Source: Candidatus Gastranaerophilales bacterium (GTDB lineage: Bacteria; Cyanobacteriota; Vampirovibrionia; Gastranaerophilales; Gastranaerophilaceae). Taken from it: 64,000 bases of DNA. The translations under genes and the position numbers were made by a program. Position 1 is the first letter of the stretch. Every line of letters starts with the position of its first letter. Positions 45,341 through 53,758 of the stretch are shown here, piece by piece. The stretch is from the NCBI GenBank assembly GCA_944327225.1, contig CALVGZ010000001.1:118483-182482 (forward strand), written 5' to 3'. Under the pieces are notes generated by a model. The model was not told the DNA's origin. It worked only from the letters and a program-made list of their open reading frames with translations, and searched no databases.

Positions 45341-45784
45341 ATGTATATTTTTATACTATGTTTATGGTTAATTTTTGTTTTTGGTTTATTGATTTGTCTT
45401 GTGAAAAACTTATCCAATAAAGAAGATATAGAAAGAATAAAAATTGAAATTCAAAAGGAAAAAGAATACTTGGCTACAAAACAACTTGCGATAAATTTAC
45501 CCGAAGGCAAGAAATTAATCGATAAATTTAATTGGGCAGCTTTTTTAATTCCTTTATTGTGGGGGCTTTATTTTAGAGCTGGCAAAAACCTTTTAATATG
45601 TTTAATTCCTATTCCATTATTACCCAATATAATTTTTGGCATAAATGCTAATAAATGGGCTTTGGCAAAATATTATCGCCCCATAGAAACATATATTTTT
45701 GAACAAAAGTTATTTATTATAATTGGAATTATTTTAAATTTGATTTTTTTACCGTTAATTTATGAAACAATTGCTTTAAAATAA
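45341..45784 (+). CDS. Membrane protein, DUF2628-like
   Basis: A 147-residue protein with one N-terminal helix (LCLWLIFVFGLLICLV), a short coiled stretch, and two to three C-terminal helices beginning FNWAAFLIPLLWGLYFRAGKN, a pattern (NWxAFxxxxxWxxYRK-like) seen in small DUF2628 membrane proteins. Follows the PDZ gene by 6 bp. Likely an inner-membrane partner of the secreted proteins. Confidence 0.6.
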   Translation: MYIFILCLWLIFVFGLLICLVKNLSNKEDIERIKIEIQKEKEYLATKQLAINLPEGKKLIDKFNWAAFLIPLLWGLYFRAGKNLLICLIPIPLLPNIIFGINANKWALAKYYRPIETYIFEQKLFIIIGIILNLIFLPLIYETIALK

Positions 45785-45832
45785 CACGAGGTCTTAAATA
45801 TTTTTTAATATTGTTAAGCAGAATTTTTATAT

Positions 45833-45929
45833 CTACATAGTGCATTATATAGGTAAAATAAGGGTTTGATTTTCACACTTAACCATAAAACAAAAAAATC
45901 TTAAATTTACTATATAGTACACTATGTAG
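45833..45929. promoter_or_regulatory. Pair of 20-bp dyads in inverted orientation (iteron- or operator-like)
   Basis: CTACATAGTGCATTATATAG (45833-45852) and CTATATAGTACACTATGTAG (45910-45929). Each is an imperfect palindrome, and each nearly equals the reverse complement of the other (about 17 of 19 bases). They flank a 57-bp spacer in the gap before the 46028 and primase genes, a plausible place for a replication-initiation site or an operator. Confidence 0.55.
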
Positions 45930-46027
45930 GTATTTTTTTATGTAAAAATTTTTCGAAAAATACCTTTTAAAACTTTTCTAGCTGGATTTACTTATGATAA
46001 TAAAAGTAGTTAGAAAAGGAGACCAAA

Positions 46028-46405
46028 ATGAAAAAATTAAGCATCGATTGGAATGAATCTTATGAAGTTGACCCTGCATATCCACAAAGCGATATAGCAA
46101 TATTTATTGATAAAACTCTTCGTAAAATTTGGATTAGAGGAATTAAATTAAATGGGACTGACAAAAGAATTAAATATTTAACTCAAATAATCAATCTATA
46201 TCAAAAAGATAAAATATTTTCTGTTGAAAAACTTGAAGAAATAAATGACTTCAAGGTTGAAGCAGAAAGTTTTCAAAGAAACTTTGAAAGAATTAATGAA
46301 AAATTAAAAAAATTAAATAAAGCCCCTTTATTTATAGCGGCACCTAAGAAATATCATTACTATTTAAATACTGATAATTATTACCAAGATTATGCAATAA
46401 TTTAA
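46028..46405 (+). CDS. Hypothetical protein before primase gene
   Basis: A 125-residue protein with an excellent ribosome site (AAAGGAG). It begins MKKLSIDWNESYEVDPAYPQS and contains a helical second half (INDFKVEAESFQRNFERINEKL). No family recognised. It lies between the dyad pair at 45.8-45.9 kb and the primase-helicase gene, so it may take part in element replication or its control; that is inferred from position only. Confidence 0.5.
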   Translation: MKKLSIDWNESYEVDPAYPQSDIAIFIDKTLRKIWIRGIKLNGTDKRIKYLTQIINLYQKDKIFSVEKLEEINDFKVEAESFQRNFERINEKLKKLNKAPLFIAAPKKYHYYLNTDNYYQDYAII

Positions 46406-46496
46406 ATACAATAATTTTTTGTCGGTGTTAAGTCGAAATTAAATCATTAACTAAAGTTTTAAAATTTGGCAAAATGGACCTCAAAGGAGGAAAATT

Positions 46497-48593
46497 ATGA
46501 CTAGAACATCAGACGAATTTAGAGAAAACAACGGAAAAGTATTTCCAATTAAATCATTACTAAGTAGATTTTATGGCAACAATAAAAGATACTTTTATTT
46601 TTCAGGAGCTAATCTCGATATCCCCAATAATGTTGACAAAAATATATCAACTGAGGATTTTTTCGAGCTTATAACAAAGCATATGAAGGGTGAAATTAGA
46701 TTAGGCGCCTCATGCGAATTGAAAATAAATGATAGTTTAATATTATCTACAGTAATTGATATTGATTATCATGAACAAACTATGGAAGAAAAATATGATT
46801 TAGCTTGCAAGTTACAAGAAGCTATTTTAACTAAGCTCGGTTGGAAATCTGTAATAGAAAAATCAAAAGGTAAAGGTTTTCACATTTTTATTTTCTTTAA
46901 TAATCCTATCAATAGAAATTTTGCACAAAATCATTTAAAAAAAATAATTGAGCAAGATTTTAAATTAAAAGTAAAAAATGGGCTTATTGAATTATTCCCA
47001 AAAGGTGATGGGATTTCAGTAATATTTTTACCATTTTTTAGAATGCTTGATAAAGAAGGTTTCATTAAAGAATCTTTTTTCGAGAATAAAAATAATTGTT
47101 TAGTTAGTGGAAAACCTTTTGAAGCAATTAAAGATATTAAGGAAACAATTTTAAATGCAATTAACGAAACAGAATCTATAAAGCTAGAAGAAAAAAATAA
47201 TTCTCTACAAAAATTACCTTGTATTGAATTTGCAGAAGATAATTGGGTTGAAGGTAATAGGCAAGACTTAGCAATGTCTTTAGCGGGAGTTTGTCGAAAA
47301 AGATTAAAAATGAATCAAAATGAAGCAGAAAATTTAATTGTTGGTATTGCCAGAGCAAATAATGATAATGAAATTTCTCAAAGAAAAGCTGCAATAAAAT
47401 CAACTTATAAAATAGAAGATATTAGCCAAATAAAAGGTTGCTCTTACTTTGAGAAAGAAATAACATGCGAAAATTGTCCTTTTCTCAAAAAACAAGAATC
47501 AAAACAGGAAAAACCACAAGTAAACAAAAAAGGTCTTTTATCTTTATTAAAAAGTACAGATGATTTAATGCAAGAAGAAGATATAAAATGGGTCGTTAAA
47601 GATTTATTTGCCAAAAAACTTGTAAGTGTAATTTTTAGTGAGCCTGGAGTTGGAAAAACAGTTTTAGCTATGGATATTGCAGAAAAATTGACAAAGGGAG
47701 AAGCAATCTTTAATCAATACAAAGTAGAGAAACCTATGAAAGTTTTATATTTTCAAGGTGATTTTCCTAATACAATTATGCGAAATAGGCTTCAACAAAT
47801 GTTTCACAAGCCTGATGATAGCTTCTTCAAAATTGTTAATCGTTATGATGCTGAAGCAAACGGATTTTCTATTGATTTAACAAATGAACAAGGGCAAGAA
47901 AATCTCAAAACAATATTAGAGGAATATAAACCTGACTTTGTTATCTTTGATACCTTTATTTCTTTTTTTGACGGTGATGAAAATAAACAAAAAGATGTAA
48001 AAGAACCGATTGATTTTTTAAGAAAATTAACTTCTAATTACGATTGCTCAATTCTATTGTGTCATCACTCAAGGAAAAGAGGCTCTAACGAAAAAAGAAA
48101 AGGGCTTGACCAAAGTGATTTAATCGGAAGTTTTGTTACAGCTAGATTATGTGGTTTGATGTTGGCTATTGCACATAATACAGAGAAAAGCACAAAGGAA
48201 GAAAAATATAATACTGTTTTGTGTGCGAAAACTTGGTTTAAACCTATTGAACCTTTTGAATTTGTAATATCAAATAATGACGCCCAATTCATTCAGGTAA
48301 TTTATACTACAGAAGAAATTACAAGTAATGCAAAGAACAAAACTCAGCTTGCAAAAGAAAAAATAGTTAGTGTTCTATCTAATATGCCAGAAGTTGGTTT
48401 TTCAGCAAAATCTCTTAAATCTATTGCTGGATGTTCTGACCGAACCGTCAATAATGTGTTTTCAGAGCTTTTGGCAGATGGGGTGATAAAGGCTGTCGGA
48501 ACAACAAAAGACCGAACCTATTTTTATAACACGGAAAAGAAACCTAAAAAGCCAGTAGAGAAAAAGGTTACTCCGGCTGAGGACCTGATATAA
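46497..48593 (+). CDS. AEP-type primase fused to RepA/DnaB-like helicase
   Basis: A 698-residue replication protein. Residues 20-190 look like an archaeo-eukaryotic primase: VIDIDYH at 86-92 with metal Asp residues, SKGKGFHIF at 123-131, ELFPKGDG at 165-172. Residues 245-330 form a PriCT-like helical domain with a Cys cluster (C315, C324, C327). Residues 370-600 are a RecA-fold AAA_25 helicase: Walker A SEPGVGKT at 381-388, Walker B PDFVIFDTF, and LLCHHSRKRG. A winged-helix tail closes it. Such primase-helicases replicate integrative elements and phage satellites. Ribosome site AGGAGG before the ATG. Confidence 0.85.
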   Translation: MTRTSDEFRENNGKVFPIKSLLSRFYGNNKRYFYFSGANLDIPNNVDKNISTEDFFELITKHMKGEIRLGASCELKINDSLILSTVIDIDYHEQTMEEKYDLACKLQEAILTKLGWKSVIEKSKGKGFHIFIFFNNPINRNFAQNHLKKIIEQDFKLKVKNGLIELFPKGDGISVIFLPFFRMLDKEGFIKESFFENKNNCLVSGKPFEAIKDIKETILNAINETESIKLEEKNNSLQKLPCIEFAEDNWVEGNRQDLAMSLAGVCRKRLKMNQNEAENLIVGIARANNDNEISQRKAAIKSTYKIEDISQIKGCSYFEKEITCENCPFLKKQESKQEKPQVNKKGLLSLLKSTDDLMQEEDIKWVVKDLFAKKLVSVIFSEPGVGKTVLAMDIAEKLTKGEAIFNQYKVEKPMKVLYFQGDFPNTIMRNRLQQMFHKPDDSFFKIVNRYDAEANGFSIDLTNEQGQENLKTILEEYKPDFVIFDTFISFFDGDENKQKDVKEPIDFLRKLTSNYDCSILLCHHSRKRGSNEKRKGLDQSDLIGSFVTARLCGLMLAIAHNTEKSTKEEKYNTVLCAKTWFKPIEPFEFVISNNDAQFIQVIYTTEEITSNAKNKTQLAKEKIVSVLSNMPEVGFSAKSLKSIAGCSDRTVNNVFSELLADGVIKAVGTTKDRTYFYNTEKKPKKPVEKKVTPAEDLI

Positions 48594-48768
48594 AAAAGTT
48601 GCGGAAAAAGGCTTAAAAACAAAGAATAATAATTCTTTTGACTCTTTCCCTCTTTGCTAGAGTCTCTTGCGAGAGTCGATTCCCGCTTTTCTTTTTTGCA
48701 AGCCTTAAAAGGTTAAAAGCTAAGTTATTACTTGATTTAAAGTTTATTTAAGCAAAGGATTCTATACT
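48594..48768. other. Structured non-coding gap between primase and excisionase
   Basis: AAGGCTT near 48608 and AAGCCTT near 48700 form a long-range inverted repeat. Inside it GACTCT (48640-48645) pairs with AGAGTC (48659-48664), and CTCT-TGCG-AGAG follows, then TCCCGCTTTTCTTTTTT. It could be a terminator of the primase gene or part of the element's recombination site. Confidence 0.4.
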
Positions 48769-48945
48769 ATGAAAAATTTATACAATATAAACGAACTCTC
48801 AAATCTTTTGAATATTTCAACCTCAACTCTTTACCGTTGGATACATAAAAAAGAAATCCCTTTTGTAAAACTAGGCAGTCGCCTACTTTTTGAGGGTGAA
48901 AAGATTCAAGAATTTATTAAGCAAAACTCTGTTAGCATTTCTTAG
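48769..48945 (+). CDS. AlpA-like excisionase/MerR-type helix-turn-helix protein
   Basis: A 58-residue protein beginning MKNLYNINELSNLLNI. STSTLYRWIHKKEIPFVKLGSRLLFEGEKIQEFI is the winged helix-turn-helix of DNA-binding excisionases (AlpA/Xis, helix_turn_helix_17). It lies 57 bp upstream of the integrase gene on the same strand, the usual arrangement for the directionality factor of an integrative element. An AAAGGAT ribosome site is 9 bp before the ATG. Confidence 0.8.
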   Translation: MKNLYNINELSNLLNISTSTLYRWIHKKEIPFVKLGSRLLFEGEKIQEFIKQNSVSIS

Positions 48946-49002
48946 TCTAAAAGCTTACAGAAAGCAAAAACCACGTTAATATAAAAATGTTGGAGTTACG
49001 CA

Positions 49003-50118
49003 ATGATAAAATCTGTTAGACAAAACAAAATAACAAAAAAATGGGAATTTGATTTTAAAGACCTTAAGGGCAAACGCCGTATTAAAAAAGGTTATAAAAC
49101 AAAAGCCGAAGCAGAAAAAGCTCAATCTAAACTTTATGAAGAATTAAACAAAGGCCGAAATCCTATTGATTCAAAAGTAACATTAAAGGAAGCTGGTGAA
49201 TTGTTTATGAGGCTTCATTCTAGCACAAATTGCAAACCTTCAACATTTTTAACTTATCGTGGATATTTAGACAAAATTATTTATCCGTTTTTCGGGGATT
49301 TACAATTAGTAGAAATAAATCCCTTATTAGTCAAAGAATTTCGTAAAACAATGATTGATAAAGGTCGCAAAAATTCCACTGTTAATAAATATATGAAATT
49401 TTTAGGCTCAATATTTAACTTTATGATTGATAGTGATGTACCTGTTAGAAATCCATTGGCAAGAATAAAAGCCTTAAAAGAGACTAAAAATGACAAAATA
49501 AGAGCTTTATCTACTATTGAAGTTCAAGCATTATTAAAGAAAACAAAAATTGTCTATCCTGATTTTTACCCCCTTTTATTCACAGCCATATTTACCGGCA
49601 TGAGACAAGGTGAGTTAATGGCTTTAACTTGGGATTCTATCAACTGGATTACAAAGAAAATTACAATTGATAAAAACTATACGCACGGTAAATTAGGAAC
49701 ACCTAAAACTGGTAAAATTAGAATAATTGATATGTCAGATGAATTAGCTAAAGTCCTTAAAGAATGGCGTTTAGCTTGCCCAAATAGTGAATATAATTTA
49801 GTATTCCCAAACAATGAAGGCAATTATCAAAGTGCAGAAAATATGTTAAAAAGAAGATTTTTAACCTCATTAAATAGAGCCGGAATTGATAAAATAAGAT
49901 TCCACGATTTAAGACACACGTATGCAAGTCTTCTTCTTGCAAATGGTGCGCCAATGAAATATGTTCAATATCAATTAGGACATTCGTCCATAACTATGAC
50001 AATGGATTTATACACTCATTTATTGCCAGAAGTTAATGATAAGTGCGTAAACCTACTAAACAATATTGTAAATTCTGCAATCATACATAAAGAAAAAATT
50101 ATAAAATTTGGAACGTAG
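49003..50118 (+). CDS. int: Tyrosine recombinase (integrase)
   Basis: A 371-residue phage-type integrase of normal length. It has an N-terminal arm-binding region (KKWEFDFKDLKGKRRIKKG), a SAM-like core-binding domain (about 60-165), and the catalytic domain with Arg in GMRQGELMALTW, His-x-x-Arg in HDLRHTYASLL, a second His in LGHSSITMTM and the nucleophile Tyr in DLYTHLLPE. It should integrate the element by recombination at a tRNA site, matching the tRNA-Met 3' half at 38578. Together with the excisionase gene it forms one transcription unit. Confidence 0.95.
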   Translation: MIKSVRQNKITKKWEFDFKDLKGKRRIKKGYKTKAEAEKAQSKLYEELNKGRNPIDSKVTLKEAGELFMRLHSSTNCKPSTFLTYRGYLDKIIYPFFGDLQLVEINPLLVKEFRKTMIDKGRKNSTVNKYMKFLGSIFNFMIDSDVPVRNPLARIKALKETKNDKIRALSTIEVQALLKKTKIVYPDFYPLLFTAIFTGMRQGELMALTWDSINWITKKITIDKNYTHGKLGTPKTGKIRIIDMSDELAKVLKEWRLACPNSEYNLVFPNNEGNYQSAENMLKRRFLTSLNRAGIDKIRFHDLRHTYASLLLANGAPMKYVQYQLGHSSITMTMDLYTHLLPEVNDKCVNLLNNIVNSAIIHKEKIIKFGT

Positions 50119-50129
50119 AAAAATGTCTT

Positions 50130-50990
50130 CTAAAAACTCCAATTAATAACTTCGTTTGTTTTAATTTCTATATTTTTTATTGCTATCAAAATTCCTAGAG
50201 GTGTTAAGTCTATTGATGGCAAATTTAAATCTTTTTTAATTAGTTCTTTTGCCTCAATATCTATCTGATATAAATCATTTTTTATATTTGAATCTGAACC
50301 CAATATATGACTATATTGTTTTTTTAGTACTGAAACAATATCATTATCAACAATTTTATATGGACGATTTTTTATACAATTTAAGTAATCTAAATAATTA
50401 ATATCGTTAAGTGTCAGCTTATCAAAAGAAGGACTAAAAACTAATAATTTTTTTAGATATTTTTCGTATAATTCCTGAGATGTTTTTACATCAGCAATAA
50501 ATGTAAATTTTTGAACAATGTAAGATAAAAAATCAATTTGTGGCTGACTCATTTTGGGTACAGTATTAATTGCTTCATCTAACATCATATTCCTTAATGA
50601 AATACGAGTTTCAAGTCCCTTAGATAAAAATAATTTTGTTAATTGTTCTAATTTATTTGAATCAGGATATTTTGCATAATTCTTTTGAGCTTCAATCAAT
50701 GCAATTTGCATATCAGCATCAGTTAATCTTTTTAATATAGCTTCGCTATTTACTTTATCAAATTTTGCAAGTTCTAATGCTATAGAATCACTTACTTGTT
50801 CTGCACTTTTATTTGCTTCTTCTTTTGCTATTTCTCTTAATTTTGGCATATTTGCTTTAAACATCTCCATAAAAATCTGTTTAGCATTTTCTTGTGTTAT
50901 GCCATTATTTATTATCGTTATATTACCACCAGCTTGACAATTGAATGAATTGTCTCCAGATTGTTGATTTTGTATTTCGTCATTAATCAT
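50130..50990 (-). CDS. Uncharacterised protein with N-terminal QQSGDN-QAGGNI motif (LPO_1073/Vpar_1526-like)
   Basis: A 286-residue protein. Residues 8-28 carry QNQQSGDNSFNCQAGGNITI, an N-terminal motif that I associate with the LPO_1073/Vpar_1526 family of unknown function; the rest is helical (ENAKQIFMEMFKANMPKLRE, and NSEAILKRLTDADMQIAL). No signal peptide or enzymatic motif. It is convergent with the integrase gene (11 bp between stops). The DNA just upstream encodes a second copy of the motif (50983-51075), so the 5' part was duplicated. Accessory cargo at the right end of the element, function unknown. Confidence 0.6.
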   Translation of the reverse strand: MINDEIQNQQSGDNSFNCQAGGNITIINNGITQENAKQIFMEMFKANMPKLREIAKEEANKSAEQVSDSIALELAKFDKVNSEAILKRLTDADMQIALIEAQKNYAKYPDSNKLEQLTKLFLSKGLETRISLRNMMLDEAINTVPKMSQPQIDFLSYIVQKFTFIADVKTSQELYEKYLKKLLVFSPSFDKLTLNDINYLDYLNCIKNRPYKIVDNDIVSVLKKQYSHILGSDSNIKNDLYQIDIEAKELIKKDLNLPSIDLTPLGILIAIKNIEIKTNEVINWSF

Positions 50991-51075
50991 GCTTTGTTGA
51001 CCCTATATTTATATCACCATTGGCTTGATAATTTATAGAATTATTGCCTGATTTTTGGTGTTGTTGTAAAGGAAC
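50983..51075 (-). pseudogene. Remnant of a second QQSGDN-motif gene
   Basis: On the reverse strand, open frame QQHQKSGNNSINYQANGD then INIGSTKHD and a TAA that overlaps the start of the 50130-50990 gene in another frame. It copies the N-terminal motif of that gene (Q-Q-x-SG-x-NS-x-N-x-QAxGxI). No own start codon is evident; repeat B2 abuts it. Apparently a truncated neighbour or the result of partial duplication. Confidence 0.5.
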
Positions 51076-51173
51076 ACATGGTTTGATTATAGTGTGCGGT
51101 TAGTTTGATTATTTTGGTAATAGAAATATAAAATCTTATTTAATTTTTATCATTTTATAATTTTTTTATAATG
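51072..51173. repeat. Dispersed repeat B, copy B2
   Basis: Matches 27340-27442: AACACATGGTTTGATTAT, GTTAGTTTGATTATTTTGG, AAATCTTATTTAATTTTT and ATCATTTTATAA. Its partner repeat A is 12.5 kb to the left (A2), whereas at 27 kb A and B are 50 bp apart. This makes it a candidate right flank of the inserted element. Confidence 0.75.
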
Positions 51174-51234
51174 CAACCAACAAAAATTTTACTCGATATT
51201 TTATTTAAAATTTTTTATGTTAACAACCCTGTGC

Positions 51235-52407
51235 TTAGTCAATCTTCATTATATCATAAGGAAGATTTTCAACTGCTTTAGCAAATTCATCAAGAGCTTT
51301 TTGAATATCGGGTAAATCTTGTGGTTTTAATTGAGGATAAAATGATTGCCAAATGCCATCTTGTAAGAAATATTTAATATCAATATATTGTTGTTTATCT
51401 ACTGCAATATTTTTAAATGCATTGATAAATTTAATTACGGTATCTTTTGTCATTACTTTTATTGACCTATTATACATAGGTAATAATTCAGCTGCATCTG
51501 GATGATAGCCATACTTTGGTATTTCGTTTGTTGCAAATTTAAATACAGAATCAACATATTTCTGAAGAATTCTATTTGAAGATTCTATGCTTGTAGCTTT
51601 TTCATTTGCATATATTAAAACTGAAACAGGAATATCAGTTAAGCTATCTCTTCCTGTGTTTTTATCATACATTTTTCCGCCAAGTCTGCTGAATTGATCT
51701 AGTATGTCCATAGCGGAAGCTTCATTTCTAACATTAGCATCAATTCCTTTGTAAAAATAATCCCAGCGTTCTTTTTCACTTGCAAAACTTTCAGGAGCTT
51801 TTGAAACAAATGAAACATTTTGTTCTATCATTTGTTTTTCCATCTCTTTTAATTTCTTAGCGGCAGCTTTTCTTGTTGGGTCTGATATATCTAATTTTCT
51901 TAATTTTTCATTGAATTCCTTGCGCAATCTTGTATATTCTTCGAGAGTAGGGGAAGTTTTTTCAGATATAGTTTGTGTAGCTTCTTGTATTATTTCTTCT
52001 GCACTATTATCTAATTTTGAATTATTAATATCTGATGTTAAAGAATTTATTGCTTGTATTGGTTTTTTTGGTGGCTCAACAGTCGGTGTTTTAGGATTAA
52101 TAGGAATATTATTTGATGGAGGTACTGTCGGTTGAGAGGAATTTTTTTTATTAAATAAATTAGATAATATGTTTCCTATTTGTTTTCTTTTTAAAAATGC
52201 CAAAACAACTAAAACTATGCCTGTAATTAAAGCACTAATTTTAAATATCTTTTTTTTATTAATTTTTTTATCATTTTTTTCAAAAGAATCAGATTTTAAA
52301 TTTAATGATAAGCCCGAAGTTATAGATTGTTTATCAACATTTGAACTTGAAGTATTATATATATTTTGTTGTTTAATATTGTTTATATAATCTTGCATTG
52401 ATAACAT
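51235..52407 (-). CDS. Membrane-anchored modular protein with duplicated C-terminal module
   Basis: A 390-residue protein. An N-terminal polar stretch is followed by one membrane helix (ISALITGIVLVVLAFLKRK, residues about 53-71), a Pro/Asn-rich linker (about 90-125), and from about residue 154 a helical module starting PTLEEYTRLRKEFNEKL and ending DIMKID. That 237-residue module is identical to the C-terminus of the next upstream gene apart from the last residue. No enzymatic motif is visible. The AGAGG ribosome site supports the ATG at 52407. Last gene of the AAA+/ankyrin operon. The module may be an interaction domain shared by differently localised partners. Confidence 0.65.
   Translation of the reverse strand: MLSMQDYINNIKQQNIYNTSSSNVDKQSITSGLSLNLKSDSFEKNDKKINKKKIFKISALITGIVLVVLAFLKRKQIGNILSNLFNKKNSSQPTVPPSNNIPINPKTPTVEPPKKPIQAINSLTSDINNSKLDNSAEEIIQEATQTISEKTSPTLEEYTRLRKEFNEKLRKLDISDPTRKAAAKKLKEMEKQMIEQNVSFVSKAPESFASEKERWDYFYKGIDANVRNEASAMDILDQFSRLGGKMYDKNTGRDSLTDIPVSVLIYANEKATSIESSNRILQKYVDSVFKFATNEIPKYGYHPDAAELLPMYNRSIKVMTKDTVIKFINAFKNIAVDKQQYIDIKYFLQDGIWQSFYPQLKPQDLPDIQKALDEFAKAVENLPYDIMKID
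51241..51952. repeat. 712-bp direct duplication, copy 1
   Basis: Identical as far as I can read to 52496-53207 (offset 1255 bp), covering the 3' ends of two adjacent genes. Identity at the DNA level, including third codon positions, indicates very recent duplication or gene conversion. Confidence 0.9.
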
Positions 52408-52489
52408 TTTAACCTCTATGAGAATAAAACATATAAATTTGAAAAATTGCCAATTTTATTATTATGTGTGTTATGTTTTGGATTTTATT

Positions 52490-53743
52490 TTAATTAATCT
52501 TCATTATATCATAAGGAAGATTTTCAACTGCTTTAGCAAATTCATCAAGAGCTTTTTGAATATCGGGTAAATCTTGTGGTTTTAATTGAGGATAAAATGA
52601 TTGCCAAATGCCATCTTGTAAGAAATATTTAATATCAATATATTGTTGTTTATCTACTGCAATATTTTTAAATGCATTGATAAATTTAATTACGGTATCT
52701 TTTGTCATTACTTTTATTGACCTATTATACATAGGTAATAATTCAGCTGCATCTGGATGATAGCCATACTTTGGTATTTCGTTTGTTGCAAATTTAAATA
52801 CAGAATCAACATATTTCTGAAGAATTCTATTTGAAGATTCTATGCTTGTAGCTTTTTCATTTGCATATATTAAAACTGAAACAGGAATATCAGTTAAGCT
52901 ATCTCTTCCTGTGTTTTTATCATACATTTTTCCGCCAAGTCTGCTGAATTGATCTAGTATGTCCATAGCGGAAGCTTCATTTCTAACATTAGCATCAATT
53001 CCTTTGTAAAAATAATCCCAGCGTTCTTTTTCACTTGCAAAACTTTCAGGAGCTTTTGAAACAAATGAAACATTTTGTTCTATCATTTGTTTTTCCATCT
53101 CTTTTAATTTCTTAGCGGCAGCTTTTCTTGTTGGGTCTGATATATCTAATTTTCTTAATTTTTCATTGAATTCCTTGCGCAATCTTGTATATTCTTCGAG
53201 AGTAGGGAGAGGCGATTGATTTTTTTGTGTATTTATCACAGCTATTGAAGGAACAAAAGTGGTATCTTGTAAAGATTGCTCATTGGATTTTTCTTTATAT
53301 AAACTCAATTGTATATCAATTAATACTAAATACTCTTCAAGTTGTTTTTTAATCGTTAAAATTTTTTCCCTATTAGATCTTAAATAATCAATAACATCTC
53401 TTTCAGCATAAAATTCATTCCAATATTTGTCTTCTATTTCTTTTGATTCACCGGTAAGAAAAGCACACAATCTATTAGTATTTTTAGATTTTTTTTCTTT
53501 TTCGATTTTATTTTGGGTATCAATTTCAGCTTGATTTGTGCTAAAATTTTTGATTCTCCTAAGTTCTTCTTCAAGTTGGCTGATAGATTCAAGAACTGAT
53601 TTTCTTTTTGCAGACAAAATCTCGTATTCCGATTTTGAAGAATTATTTTGTCTAAAAATTATTTGAGTGTTATTTTTATAGACTGTATTTTTTCTATATA
53701 ACATTGAACTTTTTAAATTATTACTTATTGAATTTATTCTCAT
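52490..53743 (-). CDS. Coiled-coil modular protein with FSFG-like leader and duplicated C-terminal module
   Basis: About 417 residues; I start at MRINSISNN because AAAGG lies 5 bp before this ATG and the upstream GTG falls inside the ribosome site. The leader ends QIIFRQN at 27-33. Residues 38-150 are a coiled coil (SVLESISQLEEELRRI) with a segment (ESKEIEDKYWNEFYAERD) resembling the matching part of the 53759 AAA protein. The last 237 residues are the module identical to the 51235-52407 product. The two proteins thus share a C-terminus but have different N-termini. Function unknown; likely partners or substrates of the operon's AAA+ ATPases. Confidence 0.65.
   Translation of the reverse strand: MRINSISNNLKSSMLYRKNTVYKNNTQIIFRQNNSSKSEYEILSAKRKSVLESISQLEEELRRIKNFSTNQAEIDTQNKIEKEKKSKNTNRLCAFLTGESKEIEDKYWNEFYAERDVIDYLRSNREKILTIKKQLEEYLVLIDIQLSLYKEKSNEQSLQDTTFVPSIAVINTQKNQSPLPTLEEYTRLRKEFNEKLRKLDISDPTRKAAAKKLKEMEKQMIEQNVSFVSKAPESFASEKERWDYFYKGIDANVRNEASAMDILDQFSRLGGKMYDKNTGRDSLTDIPVSVLIYANEKATSIESSNRILQKYVDSVFKFATNEIPKYGYHPDAAELLPMYNRSIKVMTKDTVIKFINAFKNIAVDKQQYIDIKYFLQDGIWQSFYPQLKPQDLPDIQKALDEFAKAVENLPYDIMKIN
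52496..53207. repeat. 712-bp direct duplication, copy 2
   Basis: Second copy of the module described at 51241-51952. Identity breaks sharply at 53207/53208, inside the coding sequence just before the PTLEEY block, so only the C-terminal module was copied. Confidence 0.9.
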
Positions 53744-53758
53744 TTTCACCTTTCAAAA

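Larger units (their letters stand above)
38578..51071. mobile_element. Candidate integrative element with KAP NTPase cargo
   Basis: Bounded on the left by the tRNA-Met 3' half and on the right, less certainly, by repeat B2. Contents: small membrane protein, KAP NTPase, small genes, XRE repressor, secreted and membrane proteins, AEP primase-helicase, AlpA-like excisionase, tyrosine integrase and an uncharacterised NQSGDN-type gene. The order excisionase-integrase at one end and cargo at the other is typical of integrative elements and phage satellites. Repeats A2 and B2, which are neighbours at 27.15-27.44 kb, flank it. No intact tRNA-Met was found at the right end, so the right boundary is unproven. 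Confidence 0.55.

Noticed and set aside
48600..48700. tRNA-like reading of the inverted repeats (T-arm-like GTCGATTCCCGC)
   Set aside because: No acceptor pairing of 7 bp, no anticodon arm and a poor T stem; a terminator or recombination site is more likely.
51241..53207. Insertion sequence as cause of the 712-bp duplication
   Set aside because: No transposase, terminal inverted repeats or target-site duplication at its ends, and the copies are in-frame coding modules.
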